Source: an uncultured Shewanella sp.
GTDB lineage: Bacteria > Pseudomonadota > Gammaproteobacteria > Enterobacterales > Shewanellaceae
Length of the DNA: 64,000 bases
Direction of reading: 5' to 3'
NCBI RefSeq assembly: GCF_947497935.1
Contig: NZ_CANMIO010000013.1
Location: 58,956-122,955, forward strand
Part shown: piece after piece, positions 46,117-55,491 of the stretch
Numbering within the stretch: position 1 is the first letter of the stretch
Layout of the letters: the number at the start of each line of letters is the position of its first letter
Notes under the pieces: model-generated
The model's input: the letters and a program-made list of their open reading frames with translations, nothing else
What the model was told of the DNA's origin: nothing
Databases searched by the model: none
Program-made: the position numbers and the translations under genes

Positions 46117-48000
46117 ATGCCTATAAAAACAAAAGTTAGCCTTATTGCCCTCTCGCTCTCATTTGGGCTCAGCGCCAGCACTATGATTGGCGCCTCCGCC
46201 ATTGCCGCCCCAACTTCTGCTTCACTATCTAGTCCAAGTGAGCCTGTTGCCCATAAGGCTGAGACTGAGTCTGAAAGAGCCAATGCCTTATTCGAAAGCA
46301 TTTTCATGGAAAATGTCATGGCAAGCCCTATCTCCCAAACCCACCTTGGCATTAAAACCGATTACGATAAATGGGATGAAATGGGTGATGACGCTGATGA
46401 TGCCGCCCTTGCCCGTGACAAAAAACATTTAGCTCAACTTCAAACAATCAATTCGAGTAAGCTGGATAGGCAGACTCTACTTAGCTACCAACTACTGACG
46501 CAAAAGCTTGAGCAAGCCATTAAAGATGATAAATGGCGATACCATAGCTACCCCGTTAACCAGATGTATGGCGGCCATTCACAAGTTGCTTCTTTCTTAA
46601 TTAACCAGCACCAAATTGGCAGTGTCGAAGATGCCAAAGCCTATATAAGCCGCCTACAAGGTGTACCTAAGCGATTATCTCAGCTGCAAACGGCCTTAGA
46701 AGTACGTGAAAGCAAAGGTATTATTGCGCCTAAGTTTGTCTTTCCTTACGTAATCAACGACAGCAAAAACATCGTGGCAGGCGCGCCATTTACAGCAAAT
46801 GCGGCTACTGACGAAATAGTTGCAGACAGTGCACTTTGGGCCGACTTTAAGCGTAAAGTGGCAAAACTTGAGATCAGCGATAGCGACAAAGAAAGCTTAT
46901 TACGTCAGGCAAAGCTAGCTCTTTTGGAAGATGTAAAGCCGGCTTACGACAAGCTTATCGCCTATATGACCAAGCTTGAATCTAAGGCAGATACCCGCGA
47001 TGGCGCTTGGAAGTTCCCTCAAGGTGACTCTTATTACAACAACGCACTCGCGCGCACAACGACAACCGATATGAGCGCCAGTGAAATCCATGAACTTGGC
47101 TTATCGGAAGTGGCACGTATTCACAGTGAGATGCGTGACATCATGAACAAGGTAAACTATGAAGGTTCATTGGCTGAGTTCTTTAAGTTTATGCGTGATG
47201 ACGAGCAGTTTTACTATGCCAATGACGATAAAGGTCGCCAAGCCTACTTAAGTGAAGCCACCGCGCTTATCGACACCATGAGCGGCCGCTTAGATGAAGT
47301 GTTTAAGGTCAAACCTAAGGCGCCGATGATCGTAAAGCAGGTCGAAGCCTTTAGAGAAAAGTCTGCCGGTAAAGCCTTTTACAGTAATCCATCACCGGAT
47401 GGCAGCCGCCCAGGCACTTACTACGCTAACCTGTATGATATGAAAGCGATGCCAAAGTACCAGATGGAAGCTCTGGCTTACCATGAAGGCACGCCGGGGC
47501 ACCATATGCAGATAGCGATCGCTCAAGAGCTTGAGGCTGTACCTAAGTTTCGTAAGTTCGGTGGCTATACAGCTTATATCGAAGGTTGGGGACTATACAG
47601 CGAGTACTTCCCGAAAGAGATGGGCATGTACTCAGACCCATACTCTGACTTTGGCCGCTTAGCCATGGAGCTGTGGCGCGCATGTCGACTCGTGGTCGAT
47701 ACCGGTATTCATGCTAAGAAGTGGACTCGTGAAGAGTCTATCGAGTACTACGTCACTAATACGCCAAATGCTAAATCTGATGCCATAAAGATGGTTGAGC
47801 GTCATATCGTGATGCCATCACAAGCCACAGCTTATAAGGTGGGTATGCTTAAGCTGTTAGCGCTTAGAGATAAGGCTCAGCAAGCGCTAGGCGATAAATT
47901 TGATATTCGCGATTTTCATACCATAGTTCTGAAAAATGGCCCGGTACCATTAGATGTACTAGAAAGCGAAATCGACCTATGGATTGAGCAAAACAGTTAA
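46117..48000 (+). CDS. DUF885 family putative metallopeptidase, exported
   Basis: 627 aa with a signal peptide (SLSFGLSASTMIGASAIAA). The only strong motif is YHEGTPGHHMQIAIAQEL near residues 455-470, the zinc-binding type HExxxGHH of DUF885. VEAFREKSAGKAFYSNPSPD and YTAYIEGWGLYSEYFPKEMG (Glu) are also family-typical. Substrate not known; the family is inferred to be peptidase. Monocistronic with a terminator. First gene of a stretch that interrupts the usual order after hemW. Confidence 0.88.
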   Translation: MPIKTKVSLIALSLSFGLSASTMIGASAIAAPTSASLSSPSEPVAHKAETESERANALFESIFMENVMASPISQTHLGIKTDYDKWDEMGDDADDAALARDKKHLAQLQTINSSKLDRQTLLSYQLLTQKLEQAIKDDKWRYHSYPVNQMYGGHSQVASFLINQHQIGSVEDAKAYISRLQGVPKRLSQLQTALEVRESKGIIAPKFVFPYVINDSKNIVAGAPFTANAATDEIVADSALWADFKRKVAKLEISDSDKESLLRQAKLALLEDVKPAYDKLIAYMTKLESKADTRDGAWKFPQGDSYYNNALARTTTTDMSASEIHELGLSEVARIHSEMRDIMNKVNYEGSLAEFFKFMRDDEQFYYANDDKGRQAYLSEATALIDTMSGRLDEVFKVKPKAPMIVKQVEAFREKSAGKAFYSNPSPDGSRPGTYYANLYDMKAMPKYQMEALAYHEGTPGHHMQIAIAQELEAVPKFRKFGGYTAYIEGWGLYSEYFPKEMGMYSDPYSDFGRLAMELWRACRLVVDTGIHAKKWTREESIEYYVTNTPNAKSDAIKMVERHIVMPSQATAYKVGMLKLLALRDKAQQALGDKFDIRDFHTIVLKNGPVPLDVLESEIDLWIEQNS

Positions 48001-48034
48001 ACGAGTCCGAACCTTAGGCCTTAATGAAACCACA

Positions 48035-48066
48035 AATCGGTCACTGCTAACGTGGCCGATTTTTTA
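48035..48066 (+). terminator. Terminator of DUF885 gene
   Basis: AATCGGTCAC pairs with GTGGCCGATT (one mismatch) around TGCTAAC, then TTTTTT. Confidence 0.8.
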
Positions 48067-48235
48067 TTTTATCCCCTTAATTAGGGGCATTAACAACCCA
48101 CACTTAAGTCAAACTATCACTTTAGAAGACCCCGTTAACTTCTTCGCTCACTATCTTTTTAGGAAAAACAGATTCAACTTGTAGGAAAGCCAATCCTGAT
48201 ATGGTCTAGCCAACTATATGGATAGGTAAATACTC

Positions 48236-49807
48236 ATGATTGAACACGCTTTAACCGATAGCGCCAGACTCGAGTTTGCACTCAGTATGATGGTGCACCA
48301 AATTTTTGTGCCTCTGTTTATCGGCCTTATGCTAGTCACGGCAATTTTTGAAACCTTATACGTCACCAAATCAAATGCTGAATATAAATCGGCAGCGCAA
48401 TTTATTGGCAAGCTATGTTTGCCAATTGTGTTTGTATTAATCATCACGGGCATATTAACTCCTCCCATGCCAGAGGACTGGCAACAACTCGCTCTCTTTA
48501 TCAACACAGTGTTCAGTGAATATGTCGGACTGCTAGGCACTATAGTGTCTACTGGCATGCTAATTTGGCTTACCGCTGTGACCCTGTTCTATGTCGGTTG
48601 GCAACATCTCCCTCCTAAGCTTCACCTTTTTATCACTTGGTTATTACCCTTTATCTGTGCCTATACAGAGCTACCTGTCATCGTCCTCAATGGCTGGATG
48701 CATGATCCAAGCTCAGCAATGCAATTTGATATCAACACCATGACGTATCAGGCAAGTTCGCTACTTGAGATTGTCAGCACTCCTATGGCAAGTACACGCT
48801 TTGCCCATATGTTTACTGGTGCGTTCTTAATCGGTGGCGTGACTCTTATCTCTTTGTCTTGCTATTACCTGCAAAAGAATAGACAACACGCCTTTGGCCA
48901 AGCTGGGGTTGTGATTGGCGCCAGTATCGGCTTGTGTTTCTCATTATTTGCCATGTTTAGTGGAGACATTCACGGCCGCGACGTTCATCAGGCACAGCCG
49001 ATGAAATTGGCGCAACTTGAAGCCTTATGGGAGACGCAGCAAGATGGTGCAGATCTGGTGTTATTTGCACTACCGGATCAGCAGGCTGAGGAGAATAGAT
49101 TCGAAGTTAAGATCCCTAAAATTCTAGGCTGGATGCTGTCGGGTACAGATGAAACAGAAGTGAAAGGGATCAAGCAGTTAAGATCTGAAAATATGCAGCG
49201 TATTCGCAACGGTTTATTAGCCCATCAGGCCATAACTGCTTACTCATCTTCGGCAAACAAACAGACCGATAAAGATCTTATACAAACCCACCAGCAAGAT
49301 CTTGGCTATGCCGAGCTAGTTCGTAAATACAATCCGGACTTAATCGATGTAACCGAGGAGCAGATCCGCCTTGCTGCCAACTATACGGTCAACAATGTTA
49401 GTCTGCTATTTTTTAGTTTCCGCGTGATGGTCGGCGCTGGCATATTCATTTTGCTACTCAGTAGTTACTGGATTTTCCTAGCCATCAAAGGCAGAGTTAA
49501 CAGCGCTAGCAGCAGATTACTTAAGCTTAGCACCTATGCCCTGCCGCTCCCATTCATCGCTTATTTATCCGGCTGGTTACTCTCTGAATATGGCCGTCAG
49601 CCTTGGGTGATTTATGAGGTTATGCCTACACTACAGGGCGCAGGGTCGTTTGCTTCAGGGCAAACCCATGGATTCCAGATCCCGACCTTACTCATGAGCT
49701 ACGCCGCTCTGTTTCTGGTCTTGGCAGCCATATTGGCTCGCTGGATAAAACAAGGTCCTAAGCCAGCTAAAACAGCATCAACAAACGTAAAACCGGAGCC
49801 ACTATGA
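48236..49807 (+). CDS. Orphan cytochrome bd-type subunit I (CydA-like)
   Basis: Homologous to the quinol-oxidising, heme-bearing subunit of cytochrome bd oxidase. 523 aa, about nine membrane helices. Retained: His21 (matches E. coli His19), His191 (His186) and Met398 (Met393) for heme b558, Arg396, GRQPW and Glu461 (Glu445), and a normal-looking quinol loop (LFALPDQQAEENRFEVKIP). Altered: aligning on the GW after helix 3, E. coli Glu107 and Glu99 correspond to Trp111 and Ile103. No subunit II (cydB) follows; the next genes are a 24-codon frame, a broken LysR and a TehA-type transporter. ATG at 48236 has AGGT about ten bases upstream. Most likely a quinol-linked heme protein that is not a classical oxygen reductase, or one that pairs with a CydB encoded elsewhere. 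Confidence 0.85.
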   Translation: MIEHALTDSARLEFALSMMVHQIFVPLFIGLMLVTAIFETLYVTKSNAEYKSAAQFIGKLCLPIVFVLIITGILTPPMPEDWQQLALFINTVFSEYVGLLGTIVSTGMLIWLTAVTLFYVGWQHLPPKLHLFITWLLPFICAYTELPVIVLNGWMHDPSSAMQFDINTMTYQASSLLEIVSTPMASTRFAHMFTGAFLIGGVTLISLSCYYLQKNRQHAFGQAGVVIGASIGLCFSLFAMFSGDIHGRDVHQAQPMKLAQLEALWETQQDGADLVLFALPDQQAEENRFEVKIPKILGWMLSGTDETEVKGIKQLRSENMQRIRNGLLAHQAITAYSSSANKQTDKDLIQTHQQDLGYAELVRKYNPDLIDVTEEQIRLAANYTVNNVSLLFFSFRVMVGAGIFILLLSSYWIFLAIKGRVNSASSRLLKLSTYALPLPFIAYLSGWLLSEYGRQPWVIYEVMPTLQGAGSFASGQTHGFQIPTLLMSYAALFLVLAAILARWIKQGPKPAKTASTNVKPEPL

Positions 49808-49875
49808 TCTATTTCTCTGTCATCTTTGTCGCTATCGCAGCGGCGATTATCGCCAATAAACTCGTTAAGCAATAG
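49804..49875 (+). CDS. CydX-like single-helix membrane peptide (23 aa)
   Basis: Begins MIYFSVIFVA and consists of one hydrophobic segment with a basic C-terminus (ANKLVKQ). Its ATG overlaps the CydA-like stop (ATGA) and has GGAG five bases upstream, so translation is very credible. Aromatic start MxYF and the position directly after subunit I parallel CydX/AppX small subunits of bd oxidases, which are 30-37 aa and start MWYF. Here it stands without CydB. Confidence 0.7.
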   Translation: MIYFSVIFVAIAAAIIANKLVKQ

Positions 49876-49891
49876 GTGAGCTTGTCTATAG

Positions 49892-50777
49892 TCATGACTT
49901 TACAGGCATGAGTGATTTAATGAGTCCAACGAGCCATTGATACAGTGGCTCGTTTCTATGGGTAGAAGGGATACACACCACAGAACTCATCTCATTGCCC
50001 GGCTCATCTAAGGGGAGTACTTTTAAGTTGCCTGTGCATAGAAAGCTCGGTAACGGTGATACATAGCTACTGTGTTCTAGGCAAGCTAACAAGCTAGGTA
50101 AGTCTTCACATTGCAAACGGACACTATGCTCAACCTCTCTTTTATATAGATATCGAGAGAAACGCACTATGTCTGTATTCCAACCTGGGATTTTCAGGAT
50201 TGCCAGCGGAGATAATAAAGCCTCACTGGCGGTTAACGCAGTATGCTTAGCTCCTGTGACGAGTACAATCTCATGTCGTTGGAAGAACATGTTGCATAAT
50301 AGATTGCGTGCAATTCTCATTCAAAAAATGTAGCCCTGCATTGATACTGCCATCGAGTATTCTCTGATAACTGTCCTCTTGCCATTGAACAATTTCAATA
50401 TTGGCCATAGGCGCCTGCTCTGTTAACGCTAACAGCAGCTCCCCTCGATACAGGTGCATTAACGCCGCATTCGCAGCTAAGGTAATTTTACCTTTAAACA
50501 ACCTAGGCTCGAATGAGTCTGAATCGAAGGCAGCATCAATATCCTTTTGAATCTTTGTCAATTTGGCGGCAAGTGTTAATGCATATGTTGTCGGCTCTAA
50601 ACCAGATGACTGTCTGATAAAAAGCGGGTCGCAAAGCTCTTCACGTAATCGCTGTAAGTTTTTAGATATGGCGCTGGTCGTTTTACCTAAGCGCTGTGCG
50701 GTGCGGCTCATGTTTTTAGTATGAACTAAATCTAGTAACAACCTGATTTGATTCAAATCTGAAATATTTCTTTTCAA
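49892..50777 (-). pseudogene. LysR-family regulator, frameshifted
   Basis: The N-terminal frame (50271-50777) has a complete winged helix (KNMSRTAQRLGKTTSAISKN, near residues 17-36) and half an effector domain. It stops at 50271 with HVLPTT. The rest of the effector domain (HEIVLVTGAKHTALTASEAL onwards to TGA at 49892) continues in the next frame, overlapping by 50 bp. One base gain or loss near 50271-50300 explains it. Divergent from the TehA-type gene, which it would control. Could be a true pseudogene, a phase-variable site or a sequencing error. Confidence 0.85.
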
Positions 50778-50963
50778 GGGCCACCCAGGTTAAACGAGTC
50801 AAAAAGTATAAATAGACACTTAGCAGATCTTATTAGTTCAATATCTTTAGCCACTGCAATTCAAAATTGTACTTATCATCACAAACAACTTATTTTTAGA
50901 TAGGTGAAGTTTTAATCGTTGTGGTTGTTACATTAATTGGAAAATTAGCGGTTAAGGGGACAT

Positions 50964-52106
50964 ATGCCTGACAATACTCAAGTCGAGCCCAATAGAGAAC
51001 TAAATCCAGAACTAAGTACAGAGATAGGGCCAAACTGGTTTGCCTCAGTAATGGGTACCGGGATCATTGCTAACGCCGCAGTCGGTTTACCTATAATTGG
51101 TAAAGATTTAAGCGGCCTAGGATTTGTTATCTGGCTACTCGCCGCCCTGATGCTTGTGGCCATGTTACTGATAAAGGTTATTCAGACAATTATCAGGCCC
51201 CATATTATCAAGCGACAATTCAATGATCCGGTAATGGCACAGTTTTTCGGAGCGCCGCCAATGGCAATGCTTACGGTCGCAGGAGGCACCATCTTGTTCG
51301 GGCCACAAATCATGGCCCCGGAGACGTCAATAACCATAGCTTGGGTACTCTGGTTTATTGGTACTCTTGGCGGGATAACAACAGCCGTGATTATCACATT
51401 TCGTCTTTTCACCCATTATAAAATCCGCAGTGACGCGGCGTTTGGCGGTTGGCTAATGCCCGTCGTCCCACCTATGGTCTCGGCGGCCATTGGCGCCATG
51501 TTAATCCCCTACGCGCCAACTCTCGCTATGCAACAGACTCTGCTGTACGCCTGCTATGCCTTGTTTGGCGTTAGCTTACTGAGTGCCCTTATTATTATCA
51601 CTATGATATGGAGCCGCCTAGTTCACTCGGGAACATCTGGTGGAGCACGAGTCCCTACCCTATGGATAATCTTAGGACCTTTAGGTCAGTCGATTACCGC
51701 AGCTGGTGCACTAGGAACTGCGGCGCTGCTTGTGGTCGACGAACCGATAGCCACAGCCATGAATACGATGGCTGTTCTTTATGGCGTGCCGGTGTGGGGC
51801 TTTGCTTTTTTCTGGTCGATATTGGCGAGCTTACTGACATTGCGTGCACTGCGTAGAAAAATGCCCTTTGCATTGACTTGGTGGGCATTTACTTTCCCCG
51901 TAGGCACTTGCGTTACAGGTACAAGCCAGCTGGCATTACATACGGAACTAGAAGCATTTGAGTGGGCGGCAATTAGTTTATTTGTGGGCTTAATCTGCGC
52001 TTGGCTCATTGCGGCAATTGGCACTATAAAAGGCTTGAAAGGTGGCCATATTATGAAAAACCCAACCACCTCATCCCACGTTGTATCTAAGAAAGGTCAG
52101 CTTTAA
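50964..52106 (+). CDS. TehA/SLAC1-type TDT family transporter
   Basis: 380 aa with ten predicted membrane helices. The conserved TDT start NWFASVMGTGIIANAA near residue 26, WLMPVVPPMVSAAIGA near 165 and WAFTFPVGTCVTGTSQLA near 312 are family marks. Members include TehA (tellurite or anion efflux), SLAC1 anion channels and dicarboxylate exporters; substrate cannot be told. SD GGGG precedes the ATG at 50964. Divergent from the broken LysR gene, a common pairing in this family. Confidence 0.88.
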   Translation: MPDNTQVEPNRELNPELSTEIGPNWFASVMGTGIIANAAVGLPIIGKDLSGLGFVIWLLAALMLVAMLLIKVIQTIIRPHIIKRQFNDPVMAQFFGAPPMAMLTVAGGTILFGPQIMAPETSITIAWVLWFIGTLGGITTAVIITFRLFTHYKIRSDAAFGGWLMPVVPPMVSAAIGAMLIPYAPTLAMQQTLLYACYALFGVSLLSALIIITMIWSRLVHSGTSGGARVPTLWIILGPLGQSITAAGALGTAALLVVDEPIATAMNTMAVLYGVPVWGFAFFWSILASLLTLRALRRKMPFALTWWAFTFPVGTCVTGTSQLALHTELEAFEWAAISLFVGLICAWLIAAIGTIKGLKGGHIMKNPTTSSHVVSKKGQL

Positions 52107-52251
52107 CCACACCTTGCGAACGCAACCGCTCCGCTGGCAGGAGCTAGGCACCTTGCCGAGGTCATATCAAACTGAGTACTGACTACTAACGCCTAACTCT
52201 CAAGACCCAAGTCATGAGCCCAGAGTCCTGAGCCCAGAGCTCTGCGAGTAT

Positions 52252-54255
52252 TTAGTCATAATCACCGACATGAGGCACAGTAAAGCTTTTATCATTCCAA
52301 GGCCATGGCACTTTCGCCATAAAGTCTGCGAGCTCAGGCGTACCGGCATGTTGCTCACGGATCACTATCATGGTCCTGTTTACATGAAATGGATGAATGG
52401 GCTCTTGGCTACCAATGGCGATAAAGTACTCGGCAAGAGTCGCTAAATACTGCCCCTTATCAGCTAGACCTAGCACCGCATCGGCCATTATTGGTGCGCC
52501 TTTCAATCCCGACAAATCGGCGGCGCAGCTCCAACTAGCAAACTGCTTAATAATATTCCCTAATAACTCAGCGCCCTTTTCATCGTAAGCTGCCGAGGCA
52601 AACAGGTCATATTCACTCAGGACTGCACAGCCATTGACTTGCTGATTAACAAAGCCAAAAAATAGCGATGTCTGGCCACTCTTAAGGTAATGGGCCTCAA
52701 GTTTTGGCATAAGAGCATTAAGTTTTTCCAGCGAGCCAACCTTTGCTGCATTATCATTGACATCTTGCAGACAAATATCGACTTGGCCATTCAAGGTCGG
52801 TACTTCTGTGAGCCTAGTAGGCATCGCTAAGCTTAACGTCACTGGCTGGCAGACAACTGAGACAAGATTGTTGGCTGAATTTTCTTTGTAGCTTTCATTC
52901 AGGTTCTGACATTCACTAGCTGTATTGTGATTTGCTTCAGCCTGTTTATCTTCAAGCGGCATCTGCCAAATACACGCATCTTCATCTTCACCCACTGCCA
53001 CTATTAATTGCTTATCCATTTGAGCTTTAATCACAACGGGCTCATGACCAAATACTTGTATGGAGCGCAGCTTGGCATTGCTGCTATCTTGCATCAATTT
53101 ATACAAGGGTAATATAGACTCACCGGTTAACGACAACTGCTGCACCACGCCATCTTGCCAACCTAGCCAGATACTGTTGCCATCGGCCGAGACACTTGCC
53201 GATGTTAGGCATTCAGTAAACGTTTGCAACTCATCATGGAGACTTGAACTATTATCGCCAGCAGCAATCGCAGTTAATGATTCTACTAGTTCTTCAGCCT
53301 GATAATCCGCACAGATTTGCGATGGCTTAAGCGCTCTAACTTTACGGCTCCACATTACTTTTCTCTGCTTAAAATCGATAAGCTGCAGTTCAAAGTTAAA
53401 ATAGGGATTCTCACTGACAGATTCGAGTGCCTCTACACTTAGTTCAGAAGCAACTGTAGCCTCTAATAAACTAACAGTCTCAGTATTGGCAAGTAGCGCA
53501 ACACCGCGTTCTTTATCCATAAAGAAAGTATTTCGCACTGAGATCTCGGTCGGTGCAGGCTTGCCCTCGAGCGGATACACCTGAGTCTCACCCGTTATAG
53601 GATTAAAACTCACCAGCTGATGCATTCGGCGTTTTTCACGCTGATAAAATACAAACTCAGCACCTTGAACACACACCATGCTGCCATCAACAACCTTAAA
53701 TGGCATTTCGTAGCGAGTGATGTTCGCCGCATTAAGCTCAAAATAGTTAACTTTTTCAGAGCTCTGCATGGATCGCTCTGGTGCTAACGCATTTTCGCAA
53801 CAGAATGCAGTATCGACACAGAATAATGACTTCGCGCCGCGTCGCCCGCCCTGTTTCGCGCCAACGATCCAAAGTTTACCATTGCTGATGCAAGCATCCT
53901 CTGTCGGGTACAGGTCCAGCGATGCTATAGCTGACAGGCTAACCTTGCTCGAGTCGGCAAGATTAAATACAGCACTAAAAATCCGCCCTATTGAGTCCAC
54001 AGCAATAAAGCGCTCATCATCAAGCCACTCAGCCAGTAATAGCTCACAATTACGGCTAGCAAGCAGTTCAAACTGACTATGCAGCTCAACATTGAATCCA
54101 GTCCGTTTAACAACTTGTAGCTGGATCAGTCCGTCGTAATATAAACGATGGTGCTGAAAAGAGTATTCATGTTGGCAGGCTTGTTTTGAGGTCGCTTCTG
54201 ATGCGGTTTCAGAACCCGCGGAAAGAGAAAAAAACGACTTTATAAAATTATTCAA
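52252..54255 (-). CDS. Protein of unknown function, 667 aa
   Basis: Not recognised. Acidic, no signal peptide or membrane segment. The N-terminal 400 residues show repeated strand-turn-strand units (RFIAVDSIGRIFSAVF, NGKLWIVGAKQG, GNSIWLGWQDGVVQQLSL, QLIVAVGEDEDACIWQMP) that read like a WD40/beta-propeller. The C-terminal part (from about 480) ends with a GLADKGQYLATLAEYF helical stretch and a tail YWPW-like MAKVPWPWNDKSF. It is isolated: TehA-type gene 145 bp away convergent, nothing upstream on its strand. A cytoplasmic scaffold or NTPase-free sensor is possible; no function claimed. Confidence 0.75.
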   Translation of the reverse strand: MNNFIKSFFSLSAGSETASEATSKQACQHEYSFQHHRLYYDGLIQLQVVKRTGFNVELHSQFELLASRNCELLLAEWLDDERFIAVDSIGRIFSAVFNLADSSKVSLSAIASLDLYPTEDACISNGKLWIVGAKQGGRRGAKSLFCVDTAFCCENALAPERSMQSSEKVNYFELNAANITRYEMPFKVVDGSMVCVQGAEFVFYQREKRRMHQLVSFNPITGETQVYPLEGKPAPTEISVRNTFFMDKERGVALLANTETVSLLEATVASELSVEALESVSENPYFNFELQLIDFKQRKVMWSRKVRALKPSQICADYQAEELVESLTAIAAGDNSSSLHDELQTFTECLTSASVSADGNSIWLGWQDGVVQQLSLTGESILPLYKLMQDSSNAKLRSIQVFGHEPVVIKAQMDKQLIVAVGEDEDACIWQMPLEDKQAEANHNTASECQNLNESYKENSANNLVSVVCQPVTLSLAMPTRLTEVPTLNGQVDICLQDVNDNAAKVGSLEKLNALMPKLEAHYLKSGQTSLFFGFVNQQVNGCAVLSEYDLFASAAYDEKGAELLGNIIKQFASWSCAADLSGLKGAPIMADAVLGLADKGQYLATLAEYFIAIGSQEPIHPFHVNRTMIVIREQHAGTPELADFMAKVPWPWNDKSFTVPHVGDYD

Positions 54256-54521
54256 TGTAATACACGTCTCATAAAATAAATGGCGCTACGAATCGGAGTG
54301 TGTGAAGTGTGTGAATAGACGGTTCAATTTCACTTAGAGTTTAAGGTGGTTAAAGCGTTAATTTCAAGAGCATTATTCTTAAAATAAGCAGTAGATCGGC
54401 TTGCAAGTTTAATGCTTAAAGAGCGTTAGAAAGTGAGAATATGAAAAAATAATAGGAAAAAATAAGCCAAGTTTGACTACAAATCTTGGCTCTAGCGAGT
54501 AACTATGACAAAAAAATTGAA

Positions 54522-54818
54522 TTATTGCCCCCTATCCTTAGTCATTTGTTTCTTCTTATCACTCATACAATCATTTACCTCTGTGACATGGCCATTCGCT
54601 GTACCACATACATCCGCATACCACTGAACCTTTACACCTCTGATGGCCGTATGTTGGGAGCCAGCTTGACCATTCCAGCTAGCCTCGAGCTCGGCCTTAC
54701 TAATGATATTGTAACCACCAAAACCTTGCCCTCCACCTCTAGCAAACACGTGGCCACTGGTCGATGCAATTAACACGGCGAGCAGCAAAAAATACTGTTT
54801 TCTGTTGAGAATATTCAT
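54522..54818 (-). CDS. Small exported protein, 98 aa
   Basis: Signal peptide (YFLLLAVLIASTSGHVFA) is followed by a Gly-rich start (RGGGQGFGGYN). The mature chain has Trp residues and two Cys (DVCGTANGHVTEVNDC) that may form a disulfide, and a Lys-rich tail. GGAT precedes the ATG. No family recognised; no close partner genes. Confidence 0.65.
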   Translation of the reverse strand: MNILNRKQYFLLLAVLIASTSGHVFARGGGQGFGGYNIISKAELEASWNGQAGSQHTAIRGVKVQWYADVCGTANGHVTEVNDCMSDKKKQMTKDRGQ

Positions 54819-55126
54819 TGTTCCATCCTTCTATATCCGATGATTTCCGAGCTAGGTATTGCTCATAGAAGGCTGGTATTCGCGGCCTTTCAGCGCTCAA
54901 TTTTATGCTGAGATAGAGCATACCCAAAGGTAACTCACTGCATTACTCTCGGCTCATACTTCACGGATGTAATGTCAGTCGTTACTGTTAACTAGAACGC
55001 CTGAGGATCAGTTTTATTGCGCTTAGTTTGATTGCATTTGTAACAAGAAAATATGAGTGATGCCGAGGCAATAACTGGCTGATATATTGATTTTGCTAGG
55101 AGAGATTGAGAATAGGTAGAAAAATA

Positions 55127-55149
55127 CCCCGGTTAAAAACCGGGGTAAA
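55127..55149. terminator. Hairpin, probable terminator-like
   Basis: TACCCCGGTT and AACCGGGGTA pair perfectly with loop AAA; A-runs before, weak T content after. Far from any gene end. Confidence 0.5.
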
Positions 55150-55237
55150 CCAAACTAGGATGATGGTTTTAAGGCTGGTATTGTTTTAGTTATTAAAGCC
55201 TACCAGCATTGACACAAAACTGCTTATAGCGGCTCTG

Positions 55238-55277
55238 TATAGCATAAGTGAGAGGGGTCATTCTCAATTATGCTATA
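55238..55277 (+). other. Strong imperfect hairpin
   Basis: TATAGCATAA (55238-55247) pairs with TTATGCTATA (55268-55277), with GAGA and TCTC as an inner stem. TTTTTT follows 11 bases later. Confidence 0.55.
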
Positions 55278-55491
55278 GGACTCAGAATTTTTTGAATCAA
55301 CTGGTTACAATTGTATTAAAATGAGAACAAACTGCAACTGAAATGATTTTAAGTTGTTTATTAAAAACTGAGTTCAGCTTGAGTAAACGACCAAAAATTT
55401 CAGCTTAAAACATTGAATAATAAGAGATAGTAACCAACTGGGATTCAGTTGGTTTTACACCATCCCAAATATAGAACAATGTTTCCCCATT

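Larger units (their letters stand above)
54819..55491. other. Structured intergenic region
   Basis: A 673-bp gap with three inverted repeats in a row: 55127-55149, 55174-55207 and 55238-55277. I see no protein frame with support. It may hold a small RNA or a decayed element. Confidence 0.5.

Noticed and set aside
54739..54927. 62-codon minus-strand frame over the start of the small exported protein gene
   Set aside because: It overlaps the better supported 54522-54818 frame, which has a signal peptide and SD.
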